Of a stretch of 64,000 nucleotides of DNA, positions 46,827-56,087 are shown piece by piece. Origin of the DNA: an uncultured Dehalococcoidia bacterium (GTDB taxonomy: Bacteria; Chloroflexota; Dehalococcoidia; Lucifugimonadales; UBA1123); assembly GCA_951812505.1 (NCBI GenBank), contig CATOSI010000002.1, positions 620,001-684,000 of the forward strand, read 5' to 3'. Position 1 is the stretch's first letter. The number at the start of each line of letters is the position of its first letter. The notes beneath the pieces are model-generated. The model made no database searches, was not told the DNA's origin, and saw nothing but the letters and a program-made list of their open reading frames with translations. The position numbers and the translations under genes are program-made.

Positions 46827-47230
46827 ATGATACGCGACAATGACTTTTGCCGCTTGTAATCGGTGATTATCTTCCGCCAGGAGGTGGGAGTTGATCACCG
46901 ATAGACAGGTAGTTTTGACGAGGCAGGAGCTTATGGAAGGCAAGAGTCAACAAGCAGCGGCGGTGGCATCAGGGATGAGTGAGAGGTCGGTACGGAACTG
47001 GCGTAAGGGTCCGTTGCCGTCGGAGAAGAAGAGCAGGCGAAGGCAGAGGACGAGACTGGACCCGTTCGCCGGAGTGTGGACTGAAGACATAGAGCCACTG
47101 CTTCGGTCCGATGTGAAAGGAGTGCTGAGCGCGCCGACGGTACTCGAGTGGCTGGACGGGCGGCACCCGGGACGGTTTGGCAGGTCTCATCTGCGCACGC
47201 TGCAACGCCGAGTGCAGCAATGGTGTAGGG
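46827..47230 (+). mobile_element. 5' fragment of an IS21 element (left end plus truncated istA)
   Basis: The left end TGATACGCGACAATGACTT resembles the other IS21 ends. The istA start TTG at 46891 follows AGGAGGT. About 110 codons (VVLTRQELMEGKSQQAAAVA to HLRTLQRRVQQW) match the N-terminus of IstA, and the frame then runs into unrelated sequence to 47322. The catalytic part and istB are absent. Confidence 0.8.
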
Positions 47231-47469
47231 TTATGGCGCGAGAGTTGGTGTATGCTTCTGGTGAACAGAGTGAGATGATTGGGGCTGACCAAAGGAAAAT
47301 CAGACCCGTGGGCGTCAATTAGAGTAGTGTCCCGGCAAGTGGTGTGGGAAGAACGACGTGACTACTGCCCTTCTTGAGCATCTTGAAGGATACGGCGGGT
47401 GATCTGGGGGAATGCAGTTTGTAAACCAAGGCGCGAGGAATATGGTAGGGTTGCCTAGAGGTGACTTGA

Positions 47470-48390
47470 ATGGCCTGGGCTGTTGAGACGGAGGGTCTGA
47501 CCAAACGCTACGGCTCCATTACGGCCGTGGACAACCTGTCCCTGCGGGTGCCTCATGCCGGTGTATTCGGCCTGCTGGGACCCAACGGCTCCGGGAAGAC
47601 CACCAGTATGGGCATGATTCTGGGTCTCATTCGTCCGACTGCAGGGAGCATCCGACTCTTTGGAAACGCCGTGGAGGGAGTCCACACCGACTCTCTCAGG
47701 CGCATTGGCGCGATTGTGGAGGAACCGAACTTCTACCCGTACCTCAGCGGTCGCGATAACCTCCGCTACTTCCAGGGCATCGCCGGGAGTAGCTCCCTGG
47801 GAGAGGTGGACCATCTCCTGGAGATTGTGGGGCTTACCGACCGCGCCAATAGCAAGGTTGGCGCATACTCCTCAGGAATGAAGCAGCGTCTGGGAATCGC
47901 CTACACCCTTTTGGGGGATCCGGATATGCTGCTGCTGGACGAGCCAACCAATGGTCTGGACCCGGAGGGCATGGCTGAAGTGCGGGATCTGATACGACAG
48001 TTGGGCGGCAGCGGGCGCGCAGTTCTTCTATCCAGCCACGTCCTGCACGAGGTTGAGCAGGTGTGCGACAGCCTCGCCATCCTCTCCAACGGCGATCTGA
48101 TTGCGCAAGGAGAGGTTTCTGATCTACTCTCCCGCGGACGCGAGCGTATACACATTCGGACTACGGACAACGCCAGGGCCGCCCAAATCCTCTCCGCGCT
48201 GGAGTGTGTGGAGCATGTGACGTTGGACGACAACTCGATACTTGCAACTGCTCCCAGCGATAGGTCGTCTGAGCTGAGCGCAGCTCTCAGTGAGTCCGAG
48301 ATCTACGTCACGGAGATGGTGTCCTCTCGGATGTCCCTGGAACAGTACTTTCTTGAGATTACGGGTGACGATCTGAGGGAGGCCGGGTAA
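47470..48390 (+). CDS. ABC transporter ATP-binding protein (BcrA-like)
   Basis: 306 residues. Walker A is LLGPNGSGKTTSMGMILG, signature SSGMKQRLGIAYTLLG, Walker B MLLLDEPTNGLDPEGM and H-loop LLSSHVLHEVEQ. The C-terminal 80 residues are the extra regulatory domain seen in bacitracin/drug-export CcmA/BcrA types. The stop overlaps the permease start (TAATG), so the two are coupled. Probably an efflux system for an antibiotic or lipid; substrate unknown. Confidence 0.93.
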   Translation: MAWAVETEGLTKRYGSITAVDNLSLRVPHAGVFGLLGPNGSGKTTSMGMILGLIRPTAGSIRLFGNAVEGVHTDSLRRIGAIVEEPNFYPYLSGRDNLRYFQGIAGSSSLGEVDHLLEIVGLTDRANSKVGAYSSGMKQRLGIAYTLLGDPDMLLLDEPTNGLDPEGMAEVRDLIRQLGGSGRAVLLSSHVLHEVEQVCDSLAILSNGDLIAQGEVSDLLSRGRERIHIRTTDNARAAQILSALECVEHVTLDDNSILATAPSDRSSELSAALSESEIYVTEMVSSRMSLEQYFLEITGDDLREAG

Positions 48391-49451
48391 TGGGCCAGGT
48401 GCTGCGCCTGACCAGGTGGGAGTGGTTCAAGCTCCGCCGCCGCTGGATGCCCTGGATACTGCTCATCCCACTTCTCCTCATCCCGCAGATATGGCTGTGG
48501 GCCGAATTCTTTGCTTACCGCAACATCAACGACTACGATGCTCCAGGCATCTATTTCCGGGCCGGCGAGAACGCTTCACTCTCCTTCTCGTGCGCCGAGC
48601 TTGACGACGGTACGGTTGCCGACAGGCTGGCGACCCTCCCGGAGGAGTACAGACAGGAGGGCATGGAAGGTGTTGCCCGGATGCGCGAGTTAGAGGTCTG
48701 CGAGGAGCAGTTTGCCGACCAGGTCCGCGCCCGCGAGTGGCACAGCCAGGTCTTCGTGTTCCCGGTCAGCCTTGCCAACGGGCTGGTAATCACCCACTTC
48801 ATAGCCTTTTTCTTAATGACTTTCCTGGCCTCTTCTCTGCTCGGGTCGGAGTATGGCCTGGGCACCCTCAGGCACGTGCTGGCTGGGGGTGTCAGCCGGT
48901 TGCAGGTCCTGGCGTCTAAGGCCGTTCTGCTCGTGCTGGTAAGCTCCGCCGCTTTCCTTGTCGTCTCCATTCCGGTCGGTGTCAGCAGTGTTATAGCCAC
49001 CGCACTGGCCCCGGAAGGAAGGGAACTTGCGGACCCGGGCGGGTGGTCCACCGTCGTGGTGATGTTCGGCAAGGTGGTCTACGGCATCGTCCCGTACATC
49101 GCCCTGGCGTTTTTCCTGACAGTCTTGACGAGATCGACTGGCCTGAGCATCTCCCTTGCCATTGGCTACATCTTCTCCGAGGCGATTATCATCAGCTTCT
49201 TGGGTCATCGCTTTGAGGATTACGGCTGGTTCCAGAGACTCCTGGACTTCATGCTGGGACCTGCCGTCTCCGGCTGGTTGGTGGAAGAAGGATTACGCGC
49301 ATCCGGGGAGGATGCCGCTTTCTTCCCCCTGGATAAAGCGCAGAGCAGTATTCGGGCCTTCCTTGTCATCCTGGCGTACACGGCAGCGCTGGGCGGCGCG
49401 GCTCTCCGTCTCTTCCTGCGTCGGGATGTAACCTCTGCAAGGAGCGCCTGA
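48390..49451 (+). CDS. ABC-2 type permease partner of the BcrA-like ATPase
   Basis: 353 residues. After a short cytoplasmic start (TRWEWFKLRRRWMPWIL) there is one membrane segment, a large external loop of about 100 residues including two Cys (SFSCAELDDG, ELEVCEEQF), and then five hydrophobic segments of the ABC-2 permease type (for example FLMTFLASSLLGSEYGLGTL). It starts inside the ATPase stop codon and should form the membrane half of that exporter. Confidence 0.88.
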   Translation: MGQVLRLTRWEWFKLRRRWMPWILLIPLLLIPQIWLWAEFFAYRNINDYDAPGIYFRAGENASLSFSCAELDDGTVADRLATLPEEYRQEGMEGVARMRELEVCEEQFADQVRAREWHSQVFVFPVSLANGLVITHFIAFFLMTFLASSLLGSEYGLGTLRHVLAGGVSRLQVLASKAVLLVLVSSAAFLVVSIPVGVSSVIATALAPEGRELADPGGWSTVVVMFGKVVYGIVPYIALAFFLTVLTRSTGLSISLAIGYIFSEAIIISFLGHRFEDYGWFQRLLDFMLGPAVSGWLVEEGLRASGEDAAFFPLDKAQSSIRAFLVILAYTAALGGAALRLFLRRDVTSARSA

Positions 49452-49463
49452 TGCTCTAAGGCC

Positions 49464-49590
49464 GGTCAACGACAGTTATATTGGCCGCTTGTGCGCCACG
49501 CGTTGCCTCAACAGAAATGTTACCCAACTTAAGCTATTGCCTCACGTCGATGTTACCTAAATCAGGTCATTGCCTCACAATGGTGACGTT
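49464..49590. repeat. orphan IS21 terminus followed by tandem imperfect repeats
   Basis: GGTCAACGACAGTTATATTG and GCCGCTTGTGCGCCAC (49466-49502) equal the outer right end of the 53.6-kb IS21 copy in inverse orientation. Next come three degenerate copies of a 33-35-bp unit beginning TTGCCTCA and including ATGTTACCyAA (49503-49590), which resembles multiple binding sites at a transposon end. No coding sequence is attached. Confidence 0.55.
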
Positions 49591-49606
49591 CCTATACATG
49601 TACATG

Positions 49607-50683
49607 TCAAGTGGCTCTATCGAGTATCAGGACGGGCTTCTGTATGATTGAGTAGACTTCACGAGCAACATATCGTTTGAGGCAGCGGATGACATCGCGC
49701 TTGGTCATTCCCTCTGCGGTTCGACGCCCCATATATTCCTGTGTCCTCAGGTCGTGACGCAGCCTGACGATGACTATGCGATAGAGAGCGGCGTTGGCCT
49801 GGCGGTCTCCTCCGCGGTTGAGACGATGCCGGTTGGTCTTTCCCGATGAAGCGGGTATCGGGTTCACACCGCACAGCGAGGCGAAGGCGGCCTCGGAGTG
49901 GAGGCGACCAGGATTGCTGCCGGCAGCGACCAGCAAGGCCGCAGCTGTGTCGGTTCCTATGCCAAAGGCCTTGATTAGTGCTGGCGCAGTCATCCTGATG
50001 AGTCGTTCAAGCTCGGTCTTCAAGTCCTGGATCTCCCTGCTGAGTTGGCGGTAGCGGCGGGCAAGTGAACGAAGTGTGTATTTGGCAGCCGCCGTGGGAC
50101 TGTACAGTCGACCAGGGCGGAGGTTCCTGCATCGCTCGACTAGATCGCTGGCGGTGAGACCATCAAGCGCCTCGCGAAGTTCAGCCGGAGCGGTGACAAC
50201 CAGTGCCTTCATCTGGTTGCCGGCTTGTGTGCGAGCCTTAATGGCCGAGTCCTTTGTGCTCTTGAGCATGCGGATCATCTCGACTTCGCCTTCACCGGAC
50301 TTTGGAGTAGCATCGGCGACACCAGCAATCACAGCACGTGCTGCCATCTCAGCATCGGTGGGGTCGCTCTTCCCCTTGCGATAGCGGACCGACCGATCAG
50401 GTCGATTGACCTCGACGACGGTGTAGCCTCGGCGGGTCAGGAATCGTGAGAGTCCGGCGCCGTAGGAACCTGTGCCCTCAACGCCGAACGCGTGGACGTG
50501 TCCCAGGTCGCACGACCATCGTTCGAGCTCCTCGTACCCGCAGGTGGCGACGGACACGTGCTTCTCATCGAGTCGGACACCTCGCCCATCAATGGCCACC
50601 GCCACGTGCTGGTCCTTATGTGTATCCACTCCGATGATGACCTGAACGGCACGACTGCTGATGTGTCTGACGGCTCCTGTCAT
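49607..50683 (-). CDS. IS110-family transposase/recombinase
   Basis: 358 residues from the ATG at 50683, five bases after GGGGAGG. The N-terminal RuvC-like DEDD domain has D in VIIGVDTHKDQHVAVAI, E in FGVEGTGSYGAGLSRFL and the two acids in KSDPTDAEMAARAV. The C-terminal Tnp_20 domain has FASLCGVNPIPASSGKTNRH with the nucleophile Ser and HRLNRGGDRQANAAL. IS110 enzymes act without terminal inverted repeats, guided by a bridge RNA. The gene appears intact. An N-terminal fragment of a relative occurs at 18.4 kb. Confidence 0.93.
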   Translation of the reverse strand: MTGAVRHISSRAVQVIIGVDTHKDQHVAVAIDGRGVRLDEKHVSVATCGYEELERWSCDLGHVHAFGVEGTGSYGAGLSRFLTRRGYTVVEVNRPDRSVRYRKGKSDPTDAEMAARAVIAGVADATPKSGEGEVEMIRMLKSTKDSAIKARTQAGNQMKALVVTAPAELREALDGLTASDLVERCRNLRPGRLYSPTAAAKYTLRSLARRYRQLSREIQDLKTELERLIRMTAPALIKAFGIGTDTAAALLVAAGSNPGRLHSEAAFASLCGVNPIPASSGKTNRHRLNRGGDRQANAALYRIVIVRLRHDLRTQEYMGRRTAEGMTKRDVIRCLKRYVAREVYSIIQKPVLILDRAT

Positions 50684-50689
50684 ATCTGC

Positions 50690-50985
50690 CTCCCCTGGAG
50701 TAATGGCGTATGGGCTTGAGTGAGCGGACAGAACTGCGATGGGACTTGACGCCACGCTTCTATAAGGTCACTACTCACTGAAGTCTCCGACGCCTTACGG
50801 GCCACCCCGGGAACGGATCGACAGATCTTTTGGAAGGCATCAGAGCCAGTTGTGGAATGGGTCAGACCCGATCCCGGATGGCCCATGAAGTATCATCGCA
50901 GTTGTGGAAAAGAGATGCGGGGAAGAAGTGAGAGGCGTACCCTTCCGGGTAGTCGTAAATAGTCCAAAGGAAAGAACTGGAGGGA
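50690..50985 (-). ncRNA. candidate bridge-RNA region of the IS110 element
   Basis: The 300-bp non-coding segment upstream of the IS110 gene has the position where IS110-group elements encode their bridge RNA (established for the family). It contains short dyads such as GGGTCAGACCC (50870-50880). I could not fold it, so neither its limits nor the target/donor loops are assigned. Confidence 0.35.
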
Positions 50986-51286
50986 TACGCCGTGAAGGAA
51001 GTATATCGGAGCGACGATGACGCAAGCGTGGTCGGCGACACACTGGAGGAGATGGTCAGGGAGGGAGCCAGGCGGATGCTTGCGGCGGCGCTCAGTGAGG
51101 AGGTGAATGGATTCCTGGGCAGGGAGCCATACGAGCGTTCAGACGAGTTCCGCAGGTATCGTAACGGATACCACAGGAGTCGCGAGGTGACGGTGTGATT
51201 AACGACAGTTAAAATGGCCGGTAGGACGACGGTTACTTTGACCGCTTCAGGAAGTAGATTTGACCATCGTGTACAGGAGGTACGGG

Positions 51287-52778
51287 ATGGTCACAGATCA
51301 GCAAGTACTACTACTGAGGCGGAAGATTATGCAAGGCAAGACTCAACAGGCATCAGCGGCAGCGGCGGGTATGAGCGCAAGGAGCGCTCGCAGGTGGCAG
51401 AGAGGTCCGTTGCCGTCGGAGAAGAGGAAGAAGCGTAGCTGGCGAACGCACCCGGACGCGTTCTTGGGAGTATGGGATGAGGAGATTGTGCCGCTGCTGC
51501 GCGGAGATACGAAGGGTAAGCTGCAGGCGACGGCGATATTGGAGTGGCTATGCGAACGTCATCCCGGACGGTTCAGCGCATCACACCTGCGCACGTTGCA
51601 GAGACGGTTGAGAGACTGGCGTGCGCTGCACGGGCCGGACCGTGAGGTGTACTTCGAGCAGAAGCACCCGCCGGGCCGCGAGGCGCAGATGGACTTCACT
51701 CACTGCGGCGGGCTCGGTGTCATCATAGGAGGAGAGCCGTTCGAGCACATGCTGTTCCAGTTCGTGCTGAGCCATTCGGGCTGGCGCCACGCGCAGGTGT
51801 GCTTCGGTGAGACATTCTCTGAGTTGGTGAGCGGACTCCAGGGAGCGCTGTGGAAGTTGGGCGCTGTTCCCGAGGTGGTCGGTGGTCAGGACCGATAACC
51901 TGTCTGCCGCGACGCACGAGTTGCGTGACAGCGGCGGTCGCGACTTCAACGAGAGCTACCAGGCCATACTCGATCACTACGGACTGAAGGCGACCAGGAC
52001 CAACCCACGCAGTTCGCATGAGAACGGGGTTGCCGAGCAGGGACACCGGCGCCTGAAGGACGCCATAGCACAGGCTCTGATCCTGAGGGGAAGCTCCGAC
52101 TTCGAGTCGGCGGAAGCGTACGCGGCATTCGTCAGGCGTATCGTGGACAAGCGCAACAGGCTCGTTGAGGCGAGGTTGACGCGAGAGTATCCACACCTGC
52201 GCTCGCTGCCGTCCGCTCCGGTGCCCGAGTACGTCAGCTACCGCGCGAGGGTGTGCAAGTGGAGCACGATCAGAGTGGTCAACAGGACCTACTCCTTGCC
52301 GTCGCACCTGATAGGGGTGATGGTTGACGTGCATCTATACACCGGCCATGTCGAGTTGTACTACAAGGGGCATCTCGTCGAGAGCATGGAACGGATACGA
52401 GGGGCGGGCGAGGCGCGCATAGACTATCCTCACATCATAGGCTCCCTGGTGCGTAAGCCCGGTGCGTTCGGTCGCTATCGTTTCAGGGAGCAGATGTATC
52501 CGACGCACACCTTCCGCCTGGCGTACGACGCCATGCGCAGCTGGAAGGGAGAGAGGGCGGACGTGGACTACGTACGGATACTGCACCTTGCCGCAACGAC
52601 CATGGAGTCTGACGTCGAGAGGGCGCTCATGAGGCTGCTCAAGTCGACGGTGAGGTTCGACTATGGGACGGTGAGGCAGTTGTCGGCGCCGGCATGTCCG
52701 GAGATACCGTCGGTTGAACTGCCGGGTGAGGTGGACCTGGGTGTGTACGACAGGCTGCTCGTGGGAGGTGTGCGATGA
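51287..52778 (+). pseudogene. istA: istA of the second IS21 element, broken by a 7-bp tandem duplication
   Basis: The ATG at 51287 follows AGGAGGT. The first frame runs to 51898; the rest, from about 51882, continues in another frame to 52778. At the break GGTGGTC occurs twice in a row (51874-51880 and 51881-51887). Deleting one copy restores EVVRTDNLSAATHEL, matching the first istA copy. The DDE acids are otherwise all present. istA is therefore recently inactivated while istB downstream is intact. Confidence 0.88.
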
Positions 52779-53596
52779 TGGCGGACATGCAGACTCCGAG
52801 CGCGGTGAGAGAACGGATCAGGGAGCTGTGCCGGGAGTTCAGGCTGCCGACTCTGGCGGCGGAGACCGTCTCTCGCTTCAGCGAAGCAGGACACGCCGAC
52901 GCTCTGCCGGTACTGGTAGAGGTCATGGAGCAGGAGGCCGAGGACAGGCGCGTAAGGCGGGTGGACAGGCTGAGAAGGGCCTCGAAGCTCCTGGCCGGCA
53001 AGACCTGGGACACCTTCGAGCACGAGCGGACGCCGGTGAAGTTGAGGCAGCAGCTCAACGGTCTTGCCGAGGGAGACTTCGTGGACCGGGGCGTCAACGT
53101 GCTTGCCTTCGGCCTGCCGGGAACGGGCAAGACCCACGCGATGTGCGCCATAGGACACAGGCTGGTGGAGTCGGGACGCTCTGTGTTGTTCATCCCTGCG
53201 TACCGCCTGGTGCAGGATATGCTGGCCGCCAAGCGGGACCTGGAACTGCCGCGGATGCTCAGGAAGCTGGACAACTTCGACTTACTCGTCATAGACGACC
53301 TCGGCTACCTGCCACAGGGGGTCGAGGAGTCGGAGGTGCTGTTCACCCTGATAGCCGAGCGCTACGAGCGTCGCTCTCTGGGTATCACCTCGAACCTGGT
53401 CTTCAGCGAGTGGGAGAAGGTCTTTTCCAACCGCATGGCGACTGCGGCAGCAATAGACAGAATCGTACATCACTCGGTCATACTGGAGTTCGACGTGCCC
53501 AGTTACCGGACCAATACCGCACAGGGACGACAGTTACACAGGACCCTGAGCGGACAGAATAACTGGCGCACAAGCGGCCAAAATAATTGTCGTTGA
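52775..53596 (+). CDS. istB: IstB helper ATPase of the second IS21 element
   Basis: 273 residues, overlapping the istA stop by 4 nt. Walker A GLPGTGKTH, Walker B LLVIDDLGYLP and the IstB-specific SNLVFSEWEKVFSNRMATAA block are intact. The C-terminal 20 residues are encoded by the terminal inverted repeat itself (SGQNNWRTSGQNNCR), as IS21 genes often read into their end. Confidence 0.92.
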   Translation: MMADMQTPSAVRERIRELCREFRLPTLAAETVSRFSEAGHADALPVLVEVMEQEAEDRRVRRVDRLRRASKLLAGKTWDTFEHERTPVKLRQQLNGLAEGDFVDRGVNVLAFGLPGTGKTHAMCAIGHRLVESGRSVLFIPAYRLVQDMLAAKRDLELPRMLRKLDNFDLLVIDDLGYLPQGVEESEVLFTLIAERYERRSLGITSNLVFSEWEKVFSNRMATAAAIDRIVHHSVILEFDVPSYRTNTAQGRQLHRTLSGQNNWRTSGQNNCR

Positions 53597-54275
53597 CCAA
53601 CGGTGGGAGTGTCGGCTGAGGAGGTGAAGGAGCCGAGGGTGTCAGACGTACCGGCGGCGGTGAGTGAGGATGGGTATAGTTCGCAGATAGTCAGAAAGTA
53701 CGAGCGCACTTCTCGACAGACGCAGGAGCTGTTTCGGAAACTGTACATGGAGGGACTGTTGACCGGGGACTTCGAGCCGGTGTTTCGGGAGTTGGTGGGA
53801 GAGACGACAGCGCTTAGCGCGAACGCTATCGTGAGACTGAAGAGTCGTTGGGAGGACGAGTACCGGGAGTGGCGGACCAGTCGTCTCGACTCCTGCAGGT
53901 ATGCATATATCTGGACCGATGGGGTGTATCTGGGAGCCGGTGGGGATCGAGAGAAAACAGCGCTGCTGTGAGTGGTGGAAGCGAGGGAGGTTGGGGCGAA
54001 AGAGCTACTGGGAAGGGAACGGTGTTATAGAGAGCACGAAGAGTAGCCGACCTGCTGAGGAAGATGCCCACCACGTCGGCCCGCCGCTGAAGGAGAAGCC
54101 CACCCTCTCCAGGTCGGCCGTCGAGGAGACGCCGCCAGCACGGCACGTCATCAACTCGAAGTGCTTGTCCTAACGAGACCGTGCTGTGAACTCGTCACCA
54201 GGAGTCCCAGATTAAAGATTCAGCCAGAACTGTCTCCACAACCCTCCGGCGACATATTTCCGCCACAATTGATCG

Positions 54276-54324
54276 TTATCGTGAACAGTGCCAGAGATGG
54301 TTCAACAAAAATAGTTCACGATAA
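54276..54324 (+). promoter_or_regulatory. 11-bp inverted repeat directly before a ribosome site
   Basis: TTATCGTGAAC (54276-54286) and GTTCACGATAA (54314-54324) are perfect complements 27 nt apart. The right arm runs into the AAGGAG of the next gene. It could be a two-half-site operator or an mRNA hairpin that controls access to the ribosome site. Confidence 0.5.
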
Positions 54325-54335
54325 GGAGTGAAAAG

Positions 54336-55388
54336 ATGATTAGCAAGAAACTGATGACGAACAAGTTCCTGATGGGGTCGGTCGCGGGCGTCATACTCGG
54401 CGCAGGGATACTGACCGGCTACACACTCGACAACAGAATAGAGGCGGGCAGGGATTACAACCCCGCCGCGGTGAGCCAGAGCATAGGCGGCGAGTCCGGA
54501 GGCGAGCATGGTTTCGGTACAGGCGGAGGCGAGAGCGGTCGTGAGTCCGGCATCGAAGGCGCCGAAGGCAGCGGCGGCAATGAAGAGGGAAGCGGGGCCG
54601 GCATGCTGGCGCCGGACGAGACCTTCGACATGACCCGCGCAGGCGCCCGGCTCATCATGAACTACGACGCCGCAGCCAACGCCTTCACAGGCACGGTGGA
54701 GAACACTACCGCCAACACGCTGACCAACGTCAGGATCGAAATACACCTGTCCAACGGCGTCGAGCTTGGACCGACCACCCCCGTGGATATGGCTCCGGGC
54801 GAGACGATAGCGATCAACATGCCCTCGACACCTGAATCCTTCACCGGATGGATGCCCCACGCCGAGGTCGGCAGCGGCGAGGGCGGTGAGCAGGCCGGTG
54901 GCGAGAGTGGCCCTGATGGGCCCGAAGGTCCCGAGTCCGGCAGCGAAGCGGCTATGGAAGCGGCGATGTCCAGCCCGATAACTGCGCTGGACCAGACCTG
55001 GAACGGCGTCCTTGGTGGACTGGCAGTCTCGGCGAGCTACGACGCGGCAACCCGGTCCGTCCACACGACGGTGCAGAACACGACCTCGCAGACGCTGTGC
55101 TACGTGCAGTCCGAACCTCACCTGAAGTCGGGAGCGCAGACGGTGGGCGAGCTTGGCCCGGGCAAGATGGGAGACCTGAACCCCGGCCAGCAGGCGACCT
55201 CCATTCTGGCGGTCTCCGCTGAGCCGGAGCTAGCGGGAGTCGGCTACGACGGTTACGTGGTCCACATGGAAGTGTTCGACTGCGGCGGTCCCGGCCCTGT
55301 GGCCCACACTGGGGCAGAGGGCGGCGCCGGCGAGGGAGCGGGCGGCGAGGGCCACGGTCCCGATGGCGAAGGGAAAGGAGGCGGATAG
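54336..55388 (+). CDS. exported Gly/Glu-rich protein with two related beta-domains
   Basis: 350 residues. A signal-anchor lies at 10-30 (FLMGSVAGVILGAGILTGYT), so it is secreted or membrane-anchored. A Gly/Ser/Glu-rich linker (about 50-90) precedes domain 1 (about 92-170, containing FTGTVENTTANTLTNVRIEI). A second rich linker (180-210) precedes domain 2 (about 215-320, with VHTTVQNTTSQTLCYVQSEP). The two are diverged copies of one FxLYD-like fold, and the tail is again Gly-rich. AAGGAG is 7 nt before the ATG. No family name is certain; a surface or stress-envelope role is an inference. A strong terminator hairpin follows. Confidence 0.8.
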   Translation: MISKKLMTNKFLMGSVAGVILGAGILTGYTLDNRIEAGRDYNPAAVSQSIGGESGGEHGFGTGGGESGRESGIEGAEGSGGNEEGSGAGMLAPDETFDMTRAGARLIMNYDAAANAFTGTVENTTANTLTNVRIEIHLSNGVELGPTTPVDMAPGETIAINMPSTPESFTGWMPHAEVGSGEGGEQAGGESGPDGPEGPESGSEAAMEAAMSSPITALDQTWNGVLGGLAVSASYDAATRSVHTTVQNTTSQTLCYVQSEPHLKSGAQTVGELGPGKMGDLNPGQQATSILAVSAEPELAGVGYDGYVVHMEVFDCGGPGPVAHTGAEGGAGEGAGGEGHGPDGEGKGGG

Positions 55389-55453
55389 GATAAACCGGAA
55401 TCAACAGACGCAGGACAGGGATATGATCTGACAGTGTGAGTATCCCGAAGATG

Positions 55454-55482
55454 GACGCGGCGCCTGGTAAGGGCGCCGCGTC
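55454..55482 (+). terminator. rho-independent terminator-like hairpin
   Basis: GACGCGGCGCC TGGTAAG GGCGCCGCGTC, an 11-bp perfect GC-rich stem with a 7-nt loop, followed by CTGTTGGTTTC, 66 nt after the stop of the exported protein gene. Confidence 0.75.
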
Positions 55483-55733
55483 CTGTTGGTTTCAGGGAGA
55501 CGGCGACGAGCGGCGCGGCCGACAGTTGCAAGTCATGCCCGCCGGACACGTTGCTCTAATGCAACGCCAGAGGGCGCCTGTCGATACAATCGCTGCAGAG
55601 CCGGATGCCGCGAGGCGTTCCATCCGGCCACTGCTAGAAGAAGAGGAAACACCAGCTGCGCTTGCTGCAGTCCATGCAGTCGGTGATTCGTCTGGTCTGC
55701 CGTTCCATAACCGTCCCTTGCCGGTTTTCCGCC

Positions 55734-56087
55734 TCATCCTGCGTGCAAGAGTACATCCGATACATTCTTGCAAAACGGGCAGAGGTTGTCCAACTTAAGG
55801 GAGTGGCTCAGGTATGGAGCGAGGGCGCGGATGCAAGCTTTGGCGGTATTTTGTTGCAAGCAATCCACGACTGGATGCCAGGTTGTATTGTCGTCCGGCC
55901 TGCTATCAAGACTGCCCATCAGCTCCAACCCTGAATCCGATTTCCGGATGCACTTCTCAGTAGCTTGCTTCGTTCTGTGGTGCGGGTCAAATGGGCTACT
56001 GCGTCCCACCTTATGGCATCTCGGCATCCTGAAGACGCTACCCGCAAACGTCACCTTGCTGACTCCGGCAAATGCCTTAAAATCCAT
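55734..56087 (-). CDS. small Cys-containing hypothetical protein
   Basis: 117 residues. The ATG at 56087 lies inside the last codons of the upstream gene (11-nt overlap), a coupled layout, but has no ribosome site of its own. The C-terminus LKLDNLCPFCKNVSDVLLHA holds a CPFC pair. No family was recognised. A plus-strand frame in the same place has no better support. Confidence rests on the coupling and the CxxC. Confidence 0.4.
   Translation of the reverse strand: MDFKAFAGVSKVTFAGSVFRMPRCHKVGRSSPFDPHHRTKQATEKCIRKSDSGLELMGSLDSRPDDNTTWHPVVDCLQQNTAKACIRALAPYLSHSLKLDNLCPFCKNVSDVLLHAG

Larger units (their letters stand above)
51196..53599 (+). mobile_element. second IS21-family element, inserted in the IS256 gene
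   Basis: 2404 bp with ends TGATTAACGACAG and, complemented, TGGTCAACGACAA. It is flanked by a 6-bp direct repeat ACGGTG at 51190-51195 and 53600-53605, a target duplication within the IS21 range. Removing the element and one ACGGTG restores the IS256 reading frame. It carries a frameshifted istA and an intact istB. Confidence 0.93.
50992..54059 (+). pseudogene. IS256-family transposase split by an IS21 insertion
   Basis: A GTG start (50992) behind GGAGGG gives 68 codons typical of an IS256 N-terminus (EEMVREGARRMLAAALSEEV, RYRNGYHRSREVTV) up to 51195. It resumes in frame at 53606 after the IS21 copy: VSAEEVKEPRVSDVP, IVRKYERTSRQTQELFRKLY and YIWTDGVYLGAGGDREKTAL. A TGA at 53969-53971 stands where the family continues (LLxVVEAR), after which the frame reads to 54050 and is lost. 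The catalytic core is truncated, so the gene is dead even without the insertion. Confidence 0.88.
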
